A DNA stretch of 45,950 nucleotides from a virus: positions 1 to 45,950 of IMG/VR virus record IMGVR_UViG_3300045107_000294; one strand, written 5' to 3'. Every line of letters begins with the position of its first letter. Position 1 is the first letter of the stretch. This document shows positions 32,073 through 39,363 of this stretch, piece after piece. Both the position numbers and the translations under genes were made by a program. The notes beneath the pieces are model-generated. The model made no database searches, was not told the DNA's origin, and saw nothing but the letters and a program-made list of their open reading frames with translations.

Positions 32073-32677
32073 TTTGGTTCACCTAAGAGTTGCCGGGTAT
32101 ACCCGGACATTGAAAACACGCGGCCCTTAAATTCGCCTGCCGCTAGCTCCGCGAACCGCGAGCGGTAGGCTTTGATGATCCTCGTTTCCTGCACTGGCAC
32201 CCCCAGCCCGCGGGCAATGCCGTGGTCGCCGATGCGCTGGCACGAAATGTGCTGCGGCACCTTCGCCTCGCCAGGGAAGTACCCCGGCTGGTCGAGCGGG
32301 CACCCGCACAAGATGACCTCGTCTGCACCCAGCAGGAACGCGAGTTTCGCGCCTTTGCTGGCCGACGTGGCTCCGACGCCCACCTCGTGCGGCCACCAGT
32401 CGGTGACCGACGGGAAGAGCTGCTTCGCGGCCGCCACCCTGTGCGGGTGGCTGCACGCGTGCAGCCGCCACGGCGGTGCACCCGGAAAGCGGGCCCGGCG
32501 TTCCCGGGCGAAGAACTCCGCTTTCTCCTCGTGGCCCGCGAGCACGTGCTCGGCGTTTTCGATCGCCGTGCACGCCCCGTTGACCAGCATGATGCTAGCC
32601 AGCGGTCGAAGCGTCAGCGCCCGTTCGACATCGTCGAACAGGCACGGAGCGCTGCCGACCACAAGCATCGTGCTCAC
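32069..32677 (-). CDS. DUF115/Maf- or MptE-like Rossmann-fold protein
   Basis: A 202-residue protein with a GTG start (ATG nine bases on is an alternative). The N-terminal VVGSAPCLFDDV resembles the GxGPSL loop of DUF115 proteins, and TSASKGAKLAFLLGADEVILCGCPLD matches their second nucleotide-binding half (the G.. ALxLGxxxIxLxGxD pattern). DUF115 proteins include flagellin glycosylation (Maf) enzymes and 6-hydroxymethylpterin diphosphokinases; phage homologues are annotated as 'norphogenetic protein' without known role. Placement just ahead of the glycosyltransferases favours a glycan role over pterin metabolism. Inference from weak motifs. Confidence 0.65.
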   Translation of the reverse strand: MSTMLVVGSAPCLFDDVERALTLRPLASIMLVNGACTAIENAEHVLAGHEEKAEFFARERRARFPGAPPWRLHACSHPHRVAAAKQLFPSVTDWWPHEVGVGATSASKGAKLAFLLGADEVILCGCPLDQPGYFPGEAKVPQHISCQRIGDHGIARGLGVPVQETRIIKAYRSRFAELAAGEFKGRVFSMSGYTRQLLGEPK

Positions 32678-32680
32678 GCA

Positions 32681-32932
32681 CTAGCTCGCAATAGGCTTCA
32701 GGAACCCTGGCACATTCGCCGGTTTCACCAGTAGGCATGTGGCCGGGTTGGTCCCCGCAGCGCGCAACACGTTCCACTTTGCAAACGTTTGAGTGCTGTT
32801 GGCATTCGTGATGCACAGCGCCAGCAGGTTCGCGATGTTCTGCTGCGTGTTCCCCACGTTCAGCGATCCCTGCCGCAAGCAGTGCAGGCGGCAGGCGAAC
32901 TGGAACGGGATCCACTGGGTGTAGGACGACAC
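32681..32932 (-). CDS. Hypothetical protein, 83 residues
   Basis: Starts MSSYTQWIPFQFACRLHCLRQGS, mixed hydrophobic with a Thr/Asn-rich centre (NVGNTQQNIANLLALCITN) and a C-terminal PATCLLVKPANVPGFLKP. I recognise nothing. It sits three bases before the next MTVT-family gene and is part of the tight run of small late genes after the capsid gene. Confidence 0.65.
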   Translation of the reverse strand: MSSYTQWIPFQFACRLHCLRQGSLNVGNTQQNIANLLALCITNANSTQTFAKWNVLRAAGTNPATCLLVKPANVPGFLKPIAS

Positions 32933-32935
32933 GGC

Positions 32936-33190
32936 TTACTGGCGGTGCTCGCCGCCGTCCTGCGCGTTCGCGTACGTCTCGTTCGCAAGAATGTTCGACG
33001 GCTGCAACTTGCCGGTGCCGATCAGACTGAGAACGAGCGCGAGCTGCTTCGTCGCTTTCTGCTTAGTCAACTGGAAGACCAGCGGACCGTTGCCGGCGGC
33101 GGTCGCGGCCGTGATCTGCGACGTCAGCGTGGTGATGCCGTTGTACAGCTCATAGTGCACGACATCCGTCGAAGGAACTGTCACCGTCAT
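32936..33190 (-). CDS. MTVT-family small protein, 84 residues
   Basis: Starts MTVTVPSTDVVHYELYNG, with a Gln/Lys-rich helix (LVFQLTKQKATKQLALVLSL) and IGTGKLQPSNILANETY. It is the third member of the family seen in this window. ATG 33190 is preferred to an upstream start at 33247, which would add a basic leader not shared with paralogues and would overlap a hairpin. Function unknown. Confidence 0.72.
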   Translation of the reverse strand: MTVTVPSTDVVHYELYNGITTLTSQITAATAAGNGPLVFQLTKQKATKQLALVLSLIGTGKLQPSNILANETYANAQDGGEHRQ

Positions 33191-33210
33191 CTCAAGCCCT
33201 CCTGAGTAGA

Positions 33211-33233
33211 GGCGCGGTTTGCGGTCCCGCGCC
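33211..33233 (-). terminator. GC hairpin between two small late genes
   Basis: A perfect 7-bp stem (33211-33217 with 33227-33233) closes a 9-base loop in the gap between the genes at 33244 and 33190. On the coding strand it is followed by TCTACTC, so there is no proper U-tract. It could moderate transcription downstream of the capsid and its neighbour. Confidence 0.35.
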
Positions 33234-33243
33234 CCGGGCGCCC

Positions 33244-33552
33244 TCAAGCGCTGTTGATGGTGGTGTTGATCAGCGTGGGGCTGAACAGGTCAACCACGCC
33301 CGACACCGGCGGCATCGCCGCGAGGTTGCGCGTGTTCGACCGCACGATCGCCAGCGCGCCGGTCCACGGCGTGACTGCACTGGTGATGTAGACGAGGTCG
33401 CCGACCTTCAGCTTGCCCGCGAGGGCATTGAAGTAGCCGGACGTGCAGATGGCGTTCAGGGAGTCCGTCGAAATGTACGTCCAGATGGTCGGGCAGTAGT
33501 CGTTCTCGGGACCGACCCGAGTGAACTGCGTGTTGAAGCTCGAAAAGGCCAT
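33244..33552 (-). CDS. Hypothetical structural-type protein after capsid gene
   Basis: 102 residues, beta-rich and neutral: MAFSSFNTQFTRVGPENDYCPTIW, then LNAICTSGYFNALAGKLKVGDLVYITSAV and VSGVVDLFSPTLINTT. Immediately downstream of the major capsid gene. The 'GKLKVGDLVYIT' segment resembles beta-barrel head decoration or stabilisation proteins encoded at this place in other phages, but I cannot assign it. A small virion protein is the likely reading. Confidence 0.7.
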   Translation of the reverse strand: MAFSSFNTQFTRVGPENDYCPTIWTYISTDSLNAICTSGYFNALAGKLKVGDLVYITSAVTPWTGALAIVRSNTRNLAAMPPVSGVVDLFSPTLINTTINSA

Positions 33553-33591
33553 TGAGGTGTCCTCTGTGGGTGTTGGTGGTTACGGCGCCGA

Positions 33592-34467
33592 TCAGGTGCC
33601 GTAGACGTTGACGATCACGACACCCAGCGGGTCGATCACGGCGCTGCCGCCCATGTAGATCGACTGCGAGAGCCACGCGCCGTTCTGCGGGATGAAGTCA
33701 ACCCGCGACTGCGGCTCGATCGCCGTGGCGAGGCCGACCGCGCGCTTGTCGTACGCGAAGCACTCCGTCACGTTGGTCGAACCCGTGGGCAGGCCGCCCT
33801 CGACGCGGTTTTCGATCACCTTGAAGGTGAAGCCGAACGCCTTCTTGTTGTTCATGTCGGCGTCGACGAGAGCGCGCATCGTCTGGTAGTCGGCGCTCGT
33901 TACCTCAACCTCGGCCAGCGCCGTCTCGAGCGCGATGGCGTTGATCGCCATGTAGTGATCGCCGCCCGACGCCTGCTGCTGCACGAGGTACCGCTTCGCG
34001 TGACGGATCTTGTCCGCCGTGAGGCCGGTGTTCGTGCCGCCGTAGCCGGACGTGACGGTGCCCGCCGGGCCGCTCACCGCTGCGAGGGCGTTGATGATGA
34101 GCTGGTCCTCAGCACGGCCGATCGCCTTCGCGTTGTTCTGCGCGAGGAACGAACGCTCGTCGATGTTCGTCTCCGCCTGGTCGAACAGGTCGGTGTAGTC
34201 GCCGACGCGCCAGTTCGTCAGGGTCGCGAAGATCTTCGTGTGGGTCGTGTCGTTCGGCGTGATCTGTTCGGCCGACGTGGTCTGCTGGTAGGCCACCGAG
34301 TAGCCAACCTTGCGGAACGCGTACTGCTGGCCGACGACGCCGGACTTCTGGTAGACGCTCGAACGAAGAACGCCCTCGCCCTGGTAAGCGAGTTTGACTT
34401 CGGTGTCGAACGCAGCGATCGCCGCGTTCGTGGTGGAGCTGTAAGTGCCCCCAAGATGGATGGACAT
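33592..34467 (-). CDS. Major capsid protein
   Basis: A 291-residue protein, directly downstream of the scaffold region. The sequence has the features of an HK97-fold coat protein: an N-arm, a long spine helix (KIRHAKRYLVQQQA), EVTSADYQTMRALVDAD and a beta-rich A-domain-like end (NGAWLSQSIYMGGSAVIDPLGVVIV) finishing the chain. No protease or maturation domain is nearby, as expected for phages with a separate scaffold. A 214-bp leader precedes the gene, the longest gap inside the head genes, and may carry its own promoter or a processing site. Confidence 0.85.
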   Translation of the reverse strand: MSIHLGGTYSSTTNAAIAAFDTEVKLAYQGEGVLRSSVYQKSGVVGQQYAFRKVGYSVAYQQTTSAEQITPNDTTHTKIFATLTNWRVGDYTDLFDQAETNIDERSFLAQNNAKAIGRAEDQLIINALAAVSGPAGTVTSGYGGTNTGLTADKIRHAKRYLVQQQASGGDHYMAINAIALETALAEVEVTSADYQTMRALVDADMNNKKAFGFTFKVIENRVEGGLPTGSTNVTECFAYDKRAVGLATAIEPQSRVDFIPQNGAWLSQSIYMGGSAVIDPLGVVIVNVYGT

Positions 34468-34681
34468 TGCGAATCCTCAGATTCAGTTGAAAGGGAGAGT
34501 CGTAGCCGACTTCCACGGCTTGCAGTTCGATCGGGGTCCCGGTTTCCCGGCCCTCTCTCACCTTGCAGCGTCTCGTGCTGCGTCCGGCGGCGGCTGGTGC
34601 GGGCTCTTGCGAGGTCCCCGCGGCTCACCGCGAATGCTTTATCGAACGCCCTGCATCGGCCAAGGCGTTCTGGAAAGCACT

Positions 34682-34822
34682 CTACTTCGACTTTTTCTTG
34701 AACATCCGCCCGGCCTTGCGCATGGCGACGGCAATGGCCTGCTTCTGCGGCTTGCCCGCAGCCATCTCGGTCCGGATGTTCTCCGAGACCGCCTTGTCGC
34801 TTGAGCCAGACTTGAGTGGCAT
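34682..34822 (-). CDS. Short basic DUF6496-like protein, 46 residues
   Basis: This frame reads [20 protein letters not shown], then [19 protein letters not shown] and a Lys-rich end MFKKKSK. The motif [31 protein letters not shown] is well known in phages and bacteria, usually just beside head genes. It is highly basic and could be a nucleic-acid-binding or accessory head peptide. No role is established. It is too short for usual ORF limits but is well supported by motif. Confidence 0.85.
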   Translation of the reverse strand: MPLKSGSSDKAVSENIRTEMAAGKPQKQAIAVAMRKAGRMFKKKSK

Positions 34823-34825
34823 GGG

Positions 34826-34882
34826 TTAACCCGTCGCGCCGCCGGGGCCCTTGAGATCTGATGCCGGAATCGTCAATGCCAT
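34826..34882 (-). CDS. Possible 18-residue peptide
   Basis: ATG at 34882 to TAA at 34826 gives MALTIPASDLKGPGGATG in the gap between scaffold and DUF6496-like genes. Tight spacing to both neighbours on the same strand is the only support. It may be chance. Confidence 0.2.
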   Translation of the reverse strand: MALTIPASDLKGPGGATG

Positions 34883-34885
34883 GAG

Positions 34886-35854
34886 TTAGGCTCCCTGGGC
34901 CGCGAAATAGTCCTGAAATTCCTTGTCCACCTTCCGGCGGTAATTGGCGTCCGTGTGGATCAGCAACTTGCCGTCGGAGCCCTTCGCCGCCATGCGCGTC
35001 TGGATCGCGGCCAGCTCGTTCTGCGGCTGCGCACTCGTGCTGTCGGCACCCGGCTTCGGCATGCGCACCTGGCCGGTCTTCGCGATCACCTGCTCGAGCA
35101 CCTTGAAGACGGCGTCCGCGTTCTTGCCGGACGTCGCCGCGCGCAGCGTCGCGTAGCCCTCGGGGCCGAGGTTGTTCTTGCCCCACTGGGCTACGGCGGC
35201 GATGCGCTGATCGGCGTTCTCGCCGAGGTTCGCCTTGATCGTCGCCATGTTCGGCGCCTGCGCCAGCTCGTACTGCACGAGCTGCCCGAGAAGCTCGTTG
35301 TAGCCGTCCTGGCTGAGCTGGTTGTCGGCGGCCCACTTCGTGAACGCCTGCGCCATCGGGTGGTCCTGCGCGAACTCGACGCCTTCCGGTGGCGTGAACT
35401 GGTAGGCCACCTCGCCCTTCTCGTTCTTCGGAGCGCCCTTGAACGCACCGAAGCGCGACTCGAGCGCGACGTACGCCTCGGCCTGCGCAGCGACCGTCTT
35501 GTACTTGTCCGCCTTAAACCAGGCCGGCTTCTCTCCGACGCCGAGTATGCCTTCATTCAAAAGCCACTGCTTGCCGGAGTTCGGCCGGGCGGCTTCGTCC
35601 GCGGCCTCCACGAGTTTGCGGGCCGCCTCGATCTTTTCAGCTTCCGTCTGGGGCGCCGGGGCGGCCTCAGGCGGGTTCTCCGGAAGCAGAGAGTCCGTCG
35701 GGGCTGGGGCAGGCGCCGGAGCCGCGGCAGGAGCCGCTGGCGCGGCCGGAGGGGTGGCGGGCGCGGCAGGAGCGGCTGCGGCCGGCGCGGGGGCCGGTGC
35801 GGGGGCTGCTGGTGCGGCCGCAGGTGCCGCGGGCGCGGCTGCGGGTGTCGACAT
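34886..35854 (-). CDS. Scaffolding protein
   Basis: A 322-residue protein with an extreme Ala/Pro N-terminal tail (about 55 residues), followed by acidic helices (TEAEKIEAARKLVEAADE), NEGILGVGEKPAWFKADKYKTVAAQAEAYVALESRFGAFKG and a helical C-terminus ending in HTDANYRRKVDKEFQDYFAA. The motif 'EKPxWFKxDKYKTVAEQAKAY..LEKRFG' is characteristic of podovirus head scaffolds. It starts inside the stop of the Bbp19-like gene (TGATG) and precedes the capsid gene, the standard place. Confidence 0.87.
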   Translation of the reverse strand: MSTPAAAPAAPAAAPAAPAPAPAPAAAAPAAPATPPAAPAAPAAAPAPAPAPTDSLLPENPPEAAPAPQTEAEKIEAARKLVEAADEAARPNSGKQWLLNEGILGVGEKPAWFKADKYKTVAAQAEAYVALESRFGAFKGAPKNEKGEVAYQFTPPEGVEFAQDHPMAQAFTKWAADNQLSQDGYNELLGQLVQYELAQAPNMATIKANLGENADQRIAAVAQWGKNNLGPEGYATLRAATSGKNADAVFKVLEQVIAKTGQVRMPKPGADSTSAQPQNELAAIQTRMAAKGSDGKLLIHTDANYRRKVDKEFQDYFAAQGA

Positions 35855-36153
35855 CAGGTTGTCCTCGGTTTGGGCACATTCTGCCCGTTTTTGGCAAACT
35901 CGATCTGGGCGTGGATGCCCTCGATCATCTCACGGAAAGCGTTGTGGGCGGCGTACTCCTGCACGGTTGCGTTGGCGTGGATGCGCTTGCGACGCGCGAT
36001 TCCAGTCCAGTAGGCCAGCAGATCCCGCGCGCGCGGATCCTGCTCGAACACCAGATACTTCTGCGCAAAGACGAGCGCATTCTCGGTCGCCTTTTCTTTT
36101 TCCTGCTCCGCGGTCGGCCACAGCCAATCCAGCGGTTCCTTCTCCTCGGCCAT
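35854..36153 (-). CDS. Bbp19-like conserved phage protein
   Basis: A 99-residue protein with ARDLLAYWTGIARRKRIHANATVQEYAAHNAFREMIEGIHAQI, matching the compact Bbp19 family of Bordetella phage BPP-1 and relatives (a helix with NATVxEYAAxxA(V/F)R and a final helix). It is found between portal and scaffold. Function is not known. The N-terminal WLWPTAEQEKEKATENALVFAQKYLVFEQDP is typical of the same family. Confidence 0.78.
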   Translation of the reverse strand: MAEEKEPLDWLWPTAEQEKEKATENALVFAQKYLVFEQDPRARDLLAYWTGIARRKRIHANATVQEYAAHNAFREMIEGIHAQIEFAKNGQNVPKPRTT

Positions 36154-36161
36154 CTATCCTC

Positions 36162-37799
36162 CTACTGCGCGGGCACCGGCGGCGGGCCGCCAGGCGGAGC
36201 TCCCCCGCCCTCGGCACCGGCGGCCGCGGCCGCGTGCGCGGCGGTCATTGCAACCTGATTCTGCTGCGCGGCGTTGGCCACTTGCAGCGTCTGCTGAACG
36301 AGCTCTTGCCGATCCGCGTCGGACATGATCAGCGCCTCTGGCACGCCGTTCAGGCGGGCCACGTACGCCGGCAGATCCTTCACCTTCAGACCCGTCTGGA
36401 TCGCCTGCGGGCCGAGGAGCTGCAGCGTCTGCAGCGTCTTCTGCAGCGAGATCAGGTCATCCGCGTTCTGCGTGGTCGCGAACGGCGACGTGTACTTCAC
36501 CGCAACCGACTTGCCGTCCAGCTTGAACTTCGGGATCAGACCCTTTTTCTGCAGGATGAAGACGCCGCGGGCCACGATCTTCGCGAGCAACTCCGCCTGG
36601 ATGCGCGTGTACTCGCCGTTCATCGCCCACAGACGATTGCGATCGGCGACGCTGATCTCGGTCGCGCTCTTCACCGGGCCTTCGCTGGGCTCCGGGCCGA
36701 GCAGCGTACGCCGCACGCGCTCGCGCAGGTCCTTCATCATCTGCTCGGTGATGTTGAAGTTCCCGCCGATCTCGAGCGGCCGCAGCGACGGCGAGTTGTC
36801 CGCGTTGCTGGCGACCGGGATGATCGTGTTCGGCGTCAGAGAGGCCGTGTACGGATTCAACACGCCGTCGCTAACCCCCGTCATCGGGGGCGCGACGCTA
36901 AGCGCGGCCTGCGTGAGCACGAACTCCTGCATGCGATCGAGCGTTCGTGCGTCTGCTAAAGCGAGGAGGACGCGGCCGCGTCCGTAAGTCTCCCCTGCCG
37001 TCTTACTCGCGCGAGCCACGATCGTCGGGTTGCTCGGCCCGAAATCGTAGCGCCAGATGATGGTCGGGCCCGACGCGTCGACCACGACGCCGTAGTATTT
37101 CTTCGTCTCCGGGTCGTAGATCTCACCCTGGACAATCTTGATCTTGGTCTCGGGCGAATCCTTGATGATCTTTTGCGTCTGCGCCGGCAGATCGAACATC
37201 TCGAGCCCGGGGTACATGCGCAGGAGATTACGAGCCTCGGGCTCGCGCTCCATGAACGTCGTCTCGATCGAACCGTTCGGGCCTTCCTCGAGCTCAAGCG
37301 CCGACACCGGGATCGCTTGAAACACGAACGGGTTCTCGGTATCACCCTCGTCGAACGTGATCGCGGCAGTCCCGACCTGCAGGTCGAGCGCGGCCTCGCT
37401 GATCACCGTGTTGAAGTTCGACGCGTTCAGGTAGCTGAAAAACTGCTTCGTCGCCTTCTGCAGCCCGTCGAGAATCTCCGGATGTTTCTCAAGATCGTCC
37501 GAAGTGATCGCGCCGCCGGGCGCAAGCTGCACCCACTCGACCCACGACGGGAAGAGAAGCGCGCACAGCGTGTTGGCCGCAGTGTACGTGGCCTCCTGCA
37601 GCGTCGAATCGAACAGCCGATTGTTCCGGTACTGCCCCTCGGTCTTCCACGTGAACGTTTCGCGCGCGGGCATCGCGTACAGGTACGCGTCGCGGTAGAT
37701 CGTCCGCCACAGCATTTTCTTCGTCTCGGCGGCCTTGCGCCGGCGCATGAGCGCCTCGGCGTCTTCGAGCCCCGACGGCAGCTTCGAGAGAAGCGTCAT
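36162..37799 (-). CDS. Portal (head-tail connector) protein, T7 gp8-like
   Basis: A 545-residue portal. Typical segments are IYRDAYLYAMPARETF, the NNRLFDSTLQEATYTAANTLCALLFPSW block, NPTIVARASKTAGETYGRGRVLLALADARTLDRMQEF (the portal clip and crown signature 'YGRGP...L.D...LN') and SATEISVADRNRLWAMN. The end is a Gln/Ala/Pro-rich tail. It matches the Phage_portal/collar family of podoviruses in length and motif order. The start overlaps the stop of the 155-residue gene by four bases. Confidence 0.92.
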   Translation of the reverse strand: MTLLSKLPSGLEDAEALMRRRKAAETKKMLWRTIYRDAYLYAMPARETFTWKTEGQYRNNRLFDSTLQEATYTAANTLCALLFPSWVEWVQLAPGGAITSDDLEKHPEILDGLQKATKQFFSYLNASNFNTVISEAALDLQVGTAAITFDEGDTENPFVFQAIPVSALELEEGPNGSIETTFMEREPEARNLLRMYPGLEMFDLPAQTQKIIKDSPETKIKIVQGEIYDPETKKYYGVVVDASGPTIIWRYDFGPSNPTIVARASKTAGETYGRGRVLLALADARTLDRMQEFVLTQAALSVAPPMTGVSDGVLNPYTASLTPNTIIPVASNADNSPSLRPLEIGGNFNITEQMMKDLRERVRRTLLGPEPSEGPVKSATEISVADRNRLWAMNGEYTRIQAELLAKIVARGVFILQKKGLIPKFKLDGKSVAVKYTSPFATTQNADDLISLQKTLQTLQLLGPQAIQTGLKVKDLPAYVARLNGVPEALIMSDADRQELVQQTLQVANAAQQNQVAMTAAHAAAAAGAEGGGAPPGGPPPVPAQ

Positions 37800-38263
37800 G
37801 CCCGGAGCGCTGCCGGGCCGCGCGCGCCGCCGCCCGCCCCGCCACCAGGAGCAGCCGTGCCGCCGGACGCACCCGCGCCGCCCGCAGGCGTCGCGCCGGT
37901 GCCGAGGTCAAGCAGGCTCCGTCCGCCGAAGCCGAACAGGTAGCCGCGCGTTTGGCTCGGGCTGGGGCCCGGCGGGGGCGCGGCCACGCCCGGTGTGTTG
38001 CCTGCGACGGCGCGCGACAGCGCCGAGCCGCGGAACACGCGCATGCCGTTCATGGCGTTCAGGATCGTCTTGCGCTGCGCGTTCTCCTCAAGATTCAGGT
38101 TCGCGTTCACCATCGCCTGCTGCGTCAGCAACGCCTGCTGCTGCGGCGTCGGCCCGGGAACGGACGGCTTGGCGAACGCACCCTTCACACCCTGCAGCAC
38201 GGCACCGGCAGGCGGCCCGAGCAGGATGTTCTCCCATTTCTTCGTCGTATCGCCACTGCCCAT
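37796..38263 (-). CDS. Hypothetical protein, Gly/Ala/Pro-rich C-terminus
   Basis: 155 residues with an N-terminal MGSGDTTKKWENILLGPPAGAVLQGVKG, a Gln-rich helix (QQQALLTQQAMVNANLNLEENAQRKT), then a Gly/Pro/Ala-rich disordered tail from about residue 90. Small proteins of this type, with low-complexity ends, often lie between the terminase and portal in podoviruses. No known domain. Stop overlaps the portal start. Confidence 0.72.
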   Translation of the reverse strand: MGSGDTTKKWENILLGPPAGAVLQGVKGAFAKPSVPGPTPQQQALLTQQAMVNANLNLEENAQRKTILNAMNGMRVFRGSALSRAVAGNTPGVAAPPPGPSPSQTRGYLFGFGGRSLLDLGTGATPAGGAGASGGTAAPGGGAGGGARGPAALRA

Positions 38264-38267
38264 CAGG

Positions 38268-38717
38268 CTACCTCGAGTTGATCACGCCGTCGCGCGCAGC
38301 GACGTAGCGGTAGAGTTGGTACGGGGTCCGCACCCAGAATGCGCGAATCCCCAGAAACATCTTGACGACCTCGACGCAGGTCTGCGGGCCGACGTCGAAC
38401 CAGCTCCGCATGCTGCCGACCGTGCGCATCGCCGTCACGCGCTGAACTACGCACCCGGGCCAGCGCACCCACGGCGGCCGCGGGTCGGCGCACAAGTCCG
38501 CGTCGATCATTTCGTACGTCGGCTGCACGTGCAGCCAGGCGACATCTTCGACGCGCGGTCCGTATTGCAACGGCCGCATCAGCTCCACGTGCCGAAATCG
38601 CGGGTTGAGGTACTTGCCCCACCAGCGGTACTGTTCCCGCGCGTGGTAGACCACATACCAGTCGGTGACGCGCTTGCCCGCAGAGTCTAGAAGGCTAGGA
38701 CTCGTAGGGGCTGGCAT
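38268..38717 (-). CDS. Conserved hypothetical protein near terminase
   Basis: 149 residues, beginning MPAPTSPSLLDSAGKR and continuing DWYVVYHAREQYRWW, RFRHVELMRPLQYGPR, WLHVQPTYEMIDADL and VVKMFLGIRAFWVRTPYQLYRYV. The 'WYVVYH...W.. LLKPGFRHV' and 'TPYQLYRHL' patterns recur in phage proteins encoded next to the portal, with unknown function; several have two small alpha/beta halves. ATG 38717 gives a 23-base overlap with the phosphatase-like gene. Confidence 0.75.
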   Translation of the reverse strand: MPAPTSPSLLDSAGKRVTDWYVVYHAREQYRWWGKYLNPRFRHVELMRPLQYGPRVEDVAWLHVQPTYEMIDADLCADPRPPWVRWPGCVVQRVTAMRTVGSMRSWFDVGPQTCVEVVKMFLGIRAFWVRTPYQLYRYVAARDGVINSR

Positions 38718-39363
38718 CTTCGTGGCCGAGCATGACCTCGCAGTGCCAATCACCGTCGACGCAATGCAGAGCCGCGAGGCCGCCTTCGTCGAGGTCGGTC
38801 GCACTCTCGTCCCCGAACAGCTCGAGCCCGATCAGGCGCAACGTCGAGCCCGACAGCACGAGCAGCGGCGTCTGCTCGCCCGCCGCGACTTCGTCAAGCT
38901 CGTCGCGGAACCACGACAGGAACCGATCGCGGAACTCGCCGTACGACTCGCCGCCGAGCGGGCGCTTCGACGGATCTTCCTTCATCAGCTTGACTTTCGG
39001 GCGCCCGTCTTCCTTGCGCATGCCCGCGAGGATCCCGAGGTTCCACGTGCGCGCTTCCGGCGTCTCGACGACTTCCGGCCGCGTCAGCGTGCCCGACTGG
39101 ATGATCTCGGCGGTTTCTTTCGTGCGCTTCAGGTCCGCCGCGTGAATGCGCGTCAGCGGCGCCGTCTTCAGGAGCTGCTGCGCAGGGATCAGCTTGACAC
39201 GCCCCTCGTCCGTCAGCGGCATGTCGAGCCAGCCGTCGGAACGATTCGCACCCATGTCCATCGCCGTGCGGCCGTGCCGCATCAGGTACATGGTGCCCTT
39301 GACGCTCGGCCGCGGATCAACGAGGCTCGAGCCGTCGGATGTGTCGAGCAAGCTACCAGCCAT
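38695..39363 (-). CDS. Histidine-phosphatase-fold protein with altered second catalytic His
   Basis: 222 residues with the full outline of the phosphoglycerate-mutase/histidine-phosphatase superfamily: YLMRHGRT (R29, H30), WLDMPLTDEGR, ADLKRTKETAEII (the phosphate-binding Arg), PEARTWNLGI, GGESYGEFRDRF and LLVLSGSTLRLI. In the last block the usual reading is VSHGGTIR; here the histidine position is Ser171. H30, which would carry the phosphoryl group, is present. It may be an inactive binding protein or work with other residues. It overlaps the terminase stop by 11 bases, an unusual place for such an enzyme. Confidence 0.85.
   Translation of the reverse strand: MAGSLLDTSDGSSLVDPRPSVKGTMYLMRHGRTAMDMGANRSDGWLDMPLTDEGRVKLIPAQQLLKTAPLTRIHAADLKRTKETAEIIQSGTLTRPEVVETPEARTWNLGILAGMRKEDGRPKVKLMKEDPSKRPLGGESYGEFRDRFLSWFRDELDEVAAGEQTPLLVLSGSTLRLIGLELFGDESATDLDEGGLAALHCVDGDWHCEVMLGHEDASPYES

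Noticed and set aside
33553-34681. A maturation protease fused or adjacent to the capsid gene.
   Set aside because: The only open sequence beside the capsid gene is a 214-bp leader and a 46-residue basic protein; no protease motif is seen.
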